From positions 4,138,586 through 4,202,585 of the forward strand of contig CP099849.1 of the NCBI GenBank assembly GCA_030062745.1: a stretch of 64,000 nucleotides of DNA. Direction: 5' to 3'. A program made the position numbers and the translations under genes. This document shows positions 56,473 through 64,000 of this stretch, in pieces; within the stretch, counting starts at the first letter, position 1; each line of letters opens with the position of its first letter. The notes under the pieces are model-generated. The model saw only the letters and a list, made by a program, of their open reading frames with translations, was not told where the DNA came from and did no database searches. The stretch is from Capitulum mitella (Eukaryota; Arthropoda; Thecostraca; Pollicipedomorpha; Pollicipedidae).

Positions 56473-58249
56473 CAGGCTTGTAAGCGATTCAGAATCAAAT
56501 CGGAATCGATTCTAATTAACCACCTCTTTTCGCGACTCAGAATCAGAATCGATTCACTCTTAGGTAACTTCGAGTTTTTTTACTTTTGATCACATAGAAC
56601 TTTGATTCAGAATCAGAATCGATTCACTGTGATATCAGTAACTGTGATATCGATAACTGTGAATCAGAATCTGAATCTTATCACCTTTCGGCTCGAAAAT
56701 CAGACTTGAATTGATTCACCTAAACTGTTGTGAACCAATTCCCCGAAACGATCCACAAATGCTGATTCATCGGAATGCATGCTTTAAGTACGTAATGAAA
56801 GGGGACAATTTAGGTTTCATTGTTGCAAGAATAGCCATGGTGCATATCAACACTTAGCATAGAGCTAAACGAGAACAGAAAACGACAATGCCGGTTAGTA
56901 TGTCACAATGAAAAATGAAATATTTCCTTCACTGCATCATAAAATATGTACATTTTCGAAACACAACAAATGCTTGTGCCACAACTCCCCGCCTAATATT
57001 TTGCTTGTCTTGTCCTCAGTGAAAAAACCTGTAGCAGATCTACGTGAATCTGGAGTTGCGACTTTGTATAAGGCTTGACAGAATGCGCCTGTATGACAGT
57101 CACTTTGCTTGTAGCTGATGCGCTGTTAACGTGGCATTGCTTAGTGGTTAACATTTGACGGTCGTTTTTGCGTATGCATATAAGCGTAATTTGTGATCCA
57201 ATCACTGAATCCAGGTAGATTTGTTTGTGGCTTGCAGACTACGATTAATGTTATCTCCTGCTTCAACAGTTATTTCTTCAGAGCCTGAAAAACTGATCTG
57301 ATGGCTGAAGGCTGCACTGCCTGATAATCTGTCTTGTTTCACGGGTTGTACGGATGAGCGTCGATAGAGGTTATTTTTCTATGCATTTATAGATCAATCA
57401 AAGTCTAATGCCAGTAAGTCGGTAGACAGATATTTAACAATTTTGATGCTCTGAGCTGTTGATACAGAAGCAACACGTGTTTTGTTACGACTTTTGATGA
57501 CTGTCGAGGGCAGAGAGAGAGAGAGACGCTTTGAAAACATCAGGAGGATATTTCGTCTCCCATCCGTGTTTTTTTTTTTGTTTACCTGCCTTCCTTGGCC
57601 CTGTAATTTTAGCCCTGTATTGAAAATAGAGTTCGATGAAAACAGGAAACGAAAATTTCAGCCATAATGCGATGAAAAACTAACTATTTGTTGCATAGTT
57701 GCCATAAACATTCATGCATTCTTCATTCTGGATGAATGCATAGGCCATAAGTTTATATGGTTAGAGCTTACTCTAGTGTCCATTTCTTTTTACAACTTGC
57801 TGCTCAGATTCTACTCTGCGCATCTTTAACTGTGACTAAATTATAATCAGGAAAAGATATAAGATATTTCAACTATGGGTGATTGCTGGAACTTGACACA
57901 GCGCTCTTTGTCCATGCACAAAAATGTCCTGCGGTATATGGCACACCTTACCATTGTTCCCGACTAATACCTATCCTGTAATCTCTAGCAGGCTTTGGCA
58001 TAATACAAAGATCCAGTGCTTGGCTGAGGAGTTTATGGCCAAAAATACAAGCACTTTTTTGTTACTTTCTATTACATTTAACTGTCTGTCAGATTTTAAA
58101 TCGAACTGATTCTGTCCGGTTAAAATGAGCTTTGAATTAGAATCGAGTCGGTTCACTGTTTTCCAGTTTGAATTGGAATCAAAATCACCTTTTGTGGCCG
58201 TGGATCAGGATCGAATCGATTCCCTTTTAGTGGATCACTTACAAGTCTG
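56473..58249. mobile_element. hAT-like non-autonomous element with AATCGATT subterminal repeats
   Basis: The left end CAGGCTTGTAAGCGATTCAG and, read inward, the right end CAGACTTGTAAGTGATCCAC are inverted repeats of about 20 bp. Both are followed by many copies of GAATCAGAATCGATTC and related words (56490-56730; 58130-58220). A CAG start and clustered subterminal repeats are hAT-like. I cannot find a clean 8-bp duplication (left flank CCTAGAGA, right flank CTCATAGG). About 1.78 kb; the interior has no transposase. A (GA)5 run is near 57510. Confidence 0.6.
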
Positions 58250-59062
58250 CTCATAGGCTGCATTAATTTGCATTTCTGAATGTTTGTGTACTCGCTTACA
58301 TGCCTACTTAGATTTAAAAAACTTCTCATGGATTTCCATGAGAATTGGGACAGATTTAGTGCCAGTTGCTGCGCCAGCAAATCCCTCCTGAATTTGATTA
58401 TGTTACGTTATGATGTGCTTTGTTACACTTCTGACCGGGATAAATATGTACGGTTTGCTTATGACGCAGAGTTGGGGGAAAATGGCCAACTGAAGCGCGG
58501 CGCCAAATGCCGCACAAACACAAGGAAAATGATTGTGGATGTCACGTAAAATGCGCTGGAATTAGCTGATTGGGCTGGGCGCGTCGTTCTGTTCTGCCGC
58601 TCATGATGTGCGCTTAGGCATCATAAGTACATTTTAAATGACGTTTTGGTTGACTGCGTAAAGCCAGTTTATAAATCGCTTCGCGGAAACGTACTTAATG
58701 TAATATTGCACGTTTCGATGCCAAATGGCCTCGTGGAATCGTATTAAACATATGTTTTTCCAGTGGTTTGTCACTAGGTCGTGAAAACACACGTCTGATG
58801 GACCAACTAGGTCGACCACTGCTGGTATCATCCAGCTAGTTATAATCCAGACTTTTGTTGCCGTGTAAGTCATTTATTTATACATGTGTTTCAAATAACG
58901 CATGATCCTCGGTCGCCGACTAGCGCGCGGTCACTTTTCAACATGTTAAAAGAAAATGAAACCGTAAATGTTTTTGCTCTAAAAAACTGGGGGCTTCACT
59001 TTGCCACCTGTCCAAAATACCCAAGGAGTATATTTCTCCTTCACGGTTAGTCTTGTCTGGGG
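58250..59062. other. No recognisable gene
   Basis: Short frames only (89 codons at 58280-58549), no recognisable motif. Confidence 0.4.
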
Positions 59063-59066
59063 TTAT

Positions 59067-59748
59067 GACACACGAGGTGGAAGGGGGTTTTGCGCTAACG
59101 CGCAATGGAAGAGGGCACTTTTGTGCATCCCCTGGGATCTCAAAAACGAAAAGAGCTAGAGACACAAAATTTTAGGGATAGAGAGGAGACGTAAATAGCT
59201 ACACATCGTGTAATTTTCATGACCCTAGGGTAATATTTTTAAGGTCAAATGAGGTTGCCAATGTCAACTTTGTTCACTTTCTCGGCCCGCACAGGCCATT
59301 CAGTTCGGTTTTTTGAACGGAACGGAAATAAGGCTAGTGATAGAGCGTTCAGACGTGACGACAGTTTTCATCTATCTGATGTCTTGCGTGAATAATGCTG
59401 GTTGAAATCATGTCAAATCATTGACCGATGACGTCATTTTCCATTTTTGCGGATGGGATTTAAAGCAACACGGGATACCGGTGTAGCTTCATTGTAAATA
59501 AAGGTGCTAAACGCATCATTTAGCGTTTTTTTCCGCGAAGATGGCCAACGTCCGTGTATTTGGTCATTTTTAGCGTTCATTGTCCTTCACAAGATGAAAG
59601 GAAATGAAGGGAGGTCACAGGTGTAGATGACCTTATATGTAGCTTTTGGCCCAAAGAAAGTTCTATGTCAACTGTTCAAGTTATTTCGTTATAATTGTTG
59701 TAAAATGTAAAAATGGTATATGTACAATATATTGATTAATCATTGGTT

Positions 59749-59798
<50 letters not shown>

Positions 59799-60251
59799 GT
59801 ATCAGTGCACACAAACGTGTTTTTAATTACGATCTTTGAACACATATTTTATACAAATCGGCATGTTGCTAAGCAAATCTGGATCAGGCCACAAGTTGGT
59901 TGACCTTGACCTTTACCTTCACTGACTATGGCTTCTGTCTTGGCACATCCATCAGTTATCCCCCAATGATGTCGCCTGATAATGCTGAAACGGTAATCTT
60001 ACATAGAACGCTTGTCCTCTCGCAAAGTTCTCATTTGTCTGCGACAACCGCTATTTTCGTTATGTTTGTTCGACTAAATGCTTGAAACTCCAAAAATTTC
60101 CGGCTGATTTCCGGTTTCTTTGCGTTACCCGACGAGTTATAAAATTGTCATAAATGTCACAAAGCAGGACTGACCAGCTCCGATCTGTTCTCGGGATTTT
60201 CAGCAATGGGAGGGTAGGACAAAAGCGCCCCACCTTTTCCCTGTGTGCATG
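59067..60251 (+). mobile_element. C-family TTAA element, diverged (copy C5)
   Basis: The left border TTAT (59063-59066) is a decayed TTAA, followed by a degraded GGTGGAAGGGGG end. The right TTAA at 60252-60255 follows CTGTGTGCATG. The interior order matches C2 and C4: AAAGAGCTAGAGACA, CTCGGCCCGCACAGGCC, TGACGTCA at 59429-59436, a (TA)n tract at 59748-59794, TGCGACAACCG, and a GATCTGTTCTCGGGATTTTC block near the end. Non-coding. Confidence 0.75.
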
Positions 60252-60255
60252 TTAA

Positions 60256-61021
60256 CCTTCGCCAGTATTTGCTACTTGACCTTCGGCAGTACAGAAGGGG
60301 GCTGGTATGACCCTCCCTTTTTTCAAACCTGACCTGATGGACTAACGAAACAAAAACGAGCGTGCAGTTCAGCCTTTCAGCAGTACAATGATAGACAATT
60401 TAACCATTTTAAGTCACACGGCGACCTTGCAGTCCATTGCAAATGAGATCATGTCGGTGGATTCTGGTTTTCATTGGATCATACGAAACTTGACGTGAAG
60501 CGCATTTTTAAGGGGTCCAAAACGACTTCTGGCAATGACTACGGACTCATTATTGTTACGCAAATCACCGTTCCCGATTGCATCATGACCCCTTCAAGGT
60601 CGCTAAATTTCAAGAAGCTCAATGACCACTCCTGATTTTCACCTAAGGCAACCTTGGTCCAATGAAGGACAACAGTGCGTATGTCATTAACAACATGCGT
60701 GACACACGTATTTAAGGCTGAATAAGACTGAGTATAAAAAAGGCTTAAAACGTTTGTTGTTCAATGTGGACTGTCGCCCTAACATTATTTCTCCATGACA
60801 TGTCCTCGAGAAAGACATCATAGACGGCACAGAGACATAGAGAAAGACGACAGGGCATCGATTCCAAATTTTCGGATAGTTCGTAACAAAAGTTGCATTT
60901 ATATGCAAAGTTTTAGAATGGTCCAAACAGTCTTTCCGAGGCAACCTGCAAAAAACCTAGGGGGAGGGCCGCACCAACCGCCTTGGACTGTGTACGGTAC
61001 TGTGTTCAATGCATATAGTTT
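60256..61021 (+). mobile_element. H-family TTAA element, about 0.77 kb
   Basis: It shares TTAA 60252-60255 with C5 and starts CCTTCGCCAG. GGGGGCTGGTATGACCCTCCC is near 60296, and the inverted counterpart (read inward, GGCGGTTGGTGCGGCCCTCCC) near 60960-60985. The right TTAA is probably 61022-61025, but the terminal bases there do not pair well, so the right limit is uncertain. Confidence 0.45.
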
Positions 61022-61076
61022 TTAAAAAGGACGTAGATACAAGCTGTTTTCAAAAGTACTTTGGCTGGACTGTTAA

Positions 61077-62625
61077 CCCTGTGTGGCAGAAAGTAAAACT
61101 CAACAAACACATTAGTTGTCCAATGTCCCCCACACTGAGTCAGCAAGTGGGCCTTAGTAATGGCCCTACGGACACACTGACGAATCCAGAGGGGGCCATC
61201 GCGACCATGGCTCCTCTTTCGTTAGAAAAGGGACGCATGTCTTTTGGCCCCCTTTTCGGATAAAATAGTGTAATTTTCGGACGTTTCGAAACATAAAAAG
61301 ATATATGCTAGTTTTCGGGAACTGCAAGGCAAAGCGGTCGAAATCTGGGGAGAAATCAGCATTTAGTAATAGATTAGGTTATATGGACGAAGATCCCCTC
61401 AGCACATGGTCTGGATCCGTCCTTGTACGGGTCATGTCCTTTCCCTGCGATTCTAAGAGGCACAATCTGATCTTGGCCCTACCCCCACCCCTGCCGCAAG
61501 CGTCATTGAATATGGACTGAATACGGCACATATCCAGCAGGTTGGGAATGGAAGGGGGAATGAAAGGGGAGACAGTACTGCGTCCCGTTGTTCATCTTTC
61601 GACAGATTTTTGGAAATAATGCTATTTCACGGGAAACTTTGAGATTATGAGACTCCGTGCTTTCCTCGCCCCATTTTGGCACCGTGTCCCTCCGTTCTTA
61701 ACGTCCTGGATCTGCGGCAGTCAGTTTTTAATAACCATAAAATGCTTTCAAAATGTGCGTGTTTAGGAAGCCTGGTCATGCCGCATTAAGGAACGAGGTG
61801 GCTGATTCCACACATTTGAGTACTTCCGTGAAAGTCAGTGTATCACCTAATAACTATCTCTAAGGCCCTTTTCCTGTTAATACTTTTGGTGGCAATTAAG
61901 TATGCTTTTTAACTGGATTATGAGTACGAAAGAGCTTTTGTCTAGACAGAATTATTGTTTAATCATTACGTAGGCTAAAAGATACCTTTCCCAGTGGTAC
62001 GTTTACTTGCACGTGACAGACTGCTCCTTTGAACCCCGTAGAACCCGGCCTTTGCGTAGTGTACAATGAAGGAGGGACTTACAAACCTTGCTCCGTTGAC
62101 CGCCACTTCCAGTCTTTTCAGCAGTTTTGCGGGACTTGACCAATTTTGCTGTCTGTTCTTTCTGCGTATTATGTCAGATTTTCATGGCTTTATTTTGCTT
62201 TTCATACATTTCATTTCGCAGCTTTTCGTGCGAACATTTCATAGCTTTATTTTTGCCCAGGAGTGGAGCTAGGCCATTTTTGGGGAGGTGCCTGAAGCCA
62301 TTTTGGCACTGTTAAAGGTAAAAGACAGAGGCTGGCATTCTTTAGTGGAAACAGAAACTTTCATGACGGCATAGGTGCATAACTGGACAGCTATACAATA
62401 CTTTTGTTGACCTTAGATTAGGTCAGCGGTGAAGGTTAGTAACCGAAATTTGGTTTTATGTCAGCATTTTTGTGCTAATAAACAAATCTAAATCCTATAT
62501 GACTCAGCAAAACGTCCTCTACATGAGTTTTAAGTCTCAAGTCGATGCCAGACCGGGTCGCAGAGCTATGACCCAAAATGTGCATGCGCGTACCCTATAT
62601 GACGTCGGTCATAAGGAAGATTTAT
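61077..62625 (+). mobile_element. Old P-related TTAA element (I), right end lost
   Basis: TTAA at 61073-61076 is followed by CCCTGTGTGGCAG. A GGGGGCCATCGCGACC palindrome region lies near 61193. From about 62150 to 62625 the sequence is a diverged match to the interior of P: GGAGCTAGGCCATTTTTGGG, GTTAAAGGTAAAAG, TTTTAAGTCTCAAGT near the P 'TTTCAGCTTGATATCAGG' place, GAGCTATGACCxAAAATG and GCGTACCCTATAT. It is much older than P1-P3. The middle part (61300-62100) is unassigned. Confidence 0.5.
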
Positions 62626-62809
62626 AGCGCAAGTGCAACAAAGCATTGCTAGATGGCATTGGCTATCCAACGGCACCTAGCAGGAGAAACCCGAACATGT
62701 CCCTCCGAGAAGGCATTGACACGGGTGATGTTTTCGCACGTAAGAATCCCAAATCACGAACACCAAAGATAAGTTACGCATCATGAATAACTTTTCCGCT
62801 GTGAGTTTT

Positions 62810-63120
62810 CGTCGGAGACAGCAGCCGTCCGCCTGACGCGCGTGACGAGGTGCGCTCAGCGCTCCCGGCCCGCTCGCCCCGTTCACGTGCCGCTCCGGTC
62901 GTCCGGCCCGGGCGCCATCCGCTGTGTGACCTCGCACCGGGTGCGGGTGTCGGCCGGCCGTGCTGGCTGACGGTCCGGCGGCCTGCTGGACGGACCAGCT
63001 CCGCCTGAGAGCTGTGAGCACGCTGTCAGGCTGGTGGGCGCCGGCGCCGGTTTCGGACGTGCCGGCCAGTGCCGGCGCGCCGACGCCAGGACGGGAGCTG
63101 CTGGTCCAGCTGGGGACGTG
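62810..63120. other. GC/CpG-dense island 10
   Basis: CpG-dense, with CCGGCGCCGG and GGCCGGCCG words. It lies just downstream (on the minus strand) of the gag relic, and overlapping frames run through it on both strands. It may be part of the same retroelement (a Pro/Ala-rich linker) rather than an independent island. Confidence 0.4.
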
Positions 63121-63169
63121 GCTGGTACTGCTGATGCTGCTGGTGCCGCTCATGCTGTTTGGGACGCAG

Positions 63170-63692
63170 CCGCTGCTGCTGCGGGCATCCTTTCGGACAC
63201 TCTCGACATCTTGCTTCACTCTGTCTGCCAAATCACAACTGCACAGCATGAAAAGAACTTTATGCAAGTGTTATCTCTGTTTCCAGCGCCTGGATCTGGA
63301 CCTTTCTGTCCAGCTCTTTATTCAGCAATCCTAAGATGAGTCTGTCTCGAATTTTCTCAGACTTAGTGCTTCCAAAAGCACGTTTTTCAGCCAAGAGGAA
63401 TAAGGCACCGATGAAAGCTCCGTGTGCTCGCCTGCATTTCATGACGGTTCTGAAAAGCCTGCGGCTCTGCGATAACATTGATCTTGGTAACATGAAGCAT
63501 TTGCTAAACTCTTCCAACGCTCGTTCAGTTCGTTTCTTTGCGGCCTCAGTTAAGCTGAGCGAATTTAACAGGTGCTCCGCTGAAGGTCCCATAGAATATA
63601 TCTCTGACCCGTACCTCCTGAGCATCCTTGCGCCAGGTGGGTTAGTTGCTGGGCGTTAAGAAATCAAGCTCTTTTGACACTTTGAAAGCCAT
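63170..63692 (-). pseudogene. Ty3/gypsy-type gag fragment
   Basis: Gag forms the particle that packages retrotransposon RNA. On the minus strand, from 63692, LDFLTPSN-stop-PTWRKDAQEV resembles the start of the capsid domain (family form P.xW..W...F). The stop is TAA at 63642-63644, where Trp is normal. After a frameshift, IYSMGPSAEHLLNSLSLTEA, ALEEFSKCFMLPR, a long helix region, FIGALFLLAEKRAFGSTKSE and IRDRLILGLLNKELDRKVQ follow in the usual capsid order down to 63260. A further frame change gives a weak DLADRVKQDVE near 63220, as in the ARQSE-type end of the domain. No protease, reverse transcriptase, integrase or terminal repeat is seen. It is a relic; the rest may lie outside the window or be lost. 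Confidence 0.75.
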
Positions 63693-64000
63693 GCCTTCTA
63701 TCCAGGAAAAAAGCCTAATGCTTGCTTCTCAGGTTTACAACGTCAACATGCAGTTCTAGCAGCCACGTTAGCTGTTATCACAGACTCAAAACGACCCTAT
63801 CACGGAACAGCGACTACACAAGACGAAATAGGGTGGAAGAACAGAAGCAACCTTCCATAAGGAAAGGAATATATCGGCAACAGCAGAAGCGTTATGAGGT
63901 TTATCAATGCAGTAAAGAGGCTGGAAACATTGCGAAAAGCACGTATAAATGATTGATGACATCAGCCTCTCTCACGTTCAGTAAATCGAGGTTGCGGGTG
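63693..64000. other. No recognisable gene
   Basis: This is upstream of the gag relic on its strand and could include an eroded leader or terminal repeat, but I see no TG...CA ends or primer-binding site. Confidence 0.35.

Noticed and set aside
62677-63267. 196-codon minus-strand frame as a gene
   Set aside because: Only its first residues continue the gag relic; the rest runs through CpG island 10 with low complexity, and a zinc-knuckle motif could not be confirmed.

Overview
This is eukaryotic, almost certainly animal, genomic DNA with no bacterial organisation: no operons, no long clean reading frames, no tRNA or rRNA genes that I can recognise. The base composition is moderately AT-rich and is broken by sharply bounded GC- and CpG-dense islands and by simple-sequence tracts. 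The style of the repeats (piggyBac-like short TTAA elements, hAT elements with a TAGGGATGCACC end, degraded Tc1/mariner copies, endless AGGTCA-containing spacers) suggests an invertebrate, perhaps marine, but nothing here fixes the species.

The window is best read as a transposon graveyard with a few younger insertions. At least eight families of about 0.8 to 1.35 kb end in TTAA or a decayed TTAA. I call them C, P, F, E, D, K, H and I/J. Most carry a G-run/C-run hairpin just inside the ends and have no transposase. Family P has three copies of almost identical length (28565-29773, 36173-37380, 46191-47399). One sits precisely inside a C copy and another inside a G repeat. Family C occurs five times (910, 25883, 33257, 45305, 59067).

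Two hAT-type elements (24842-28314 and 31872-34637) lie in opposite orientation. Each has a perfect 8-bp target duplication and dense CCGGATATCC palindromes in its ends. Both hold the same cargo: a broken IS630-Tc1-mariner transposase split by a C element at the same TTAA. The nested package was therefore built once and moved as a unit. Between them lies a separate complete but inactivated Tc1-like element (30505-31829). Another mariner-like transposase relic is at 12420-13037 (minus), a Ty3/gypsy-type gag relic at 63170-63692 (minus), and a hAT-like non-autonomous element at 56473-58249.

Non-transposon structure consists of about ten CpG-dense islands (largest 53690-55080, with a CTGTCCG tandem array), a roughly 1-kb degenerate minisatellite at 16385-17360, a ~198-bp tandem duplication at 42361-42721, and several (TA)n or (GT)n tracts. 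The only stretch that looks like possible host coding sequence is a short candidate terminal exon at 20385-20589, and it is weak. Stretches with nothing recognisable are listed as such.
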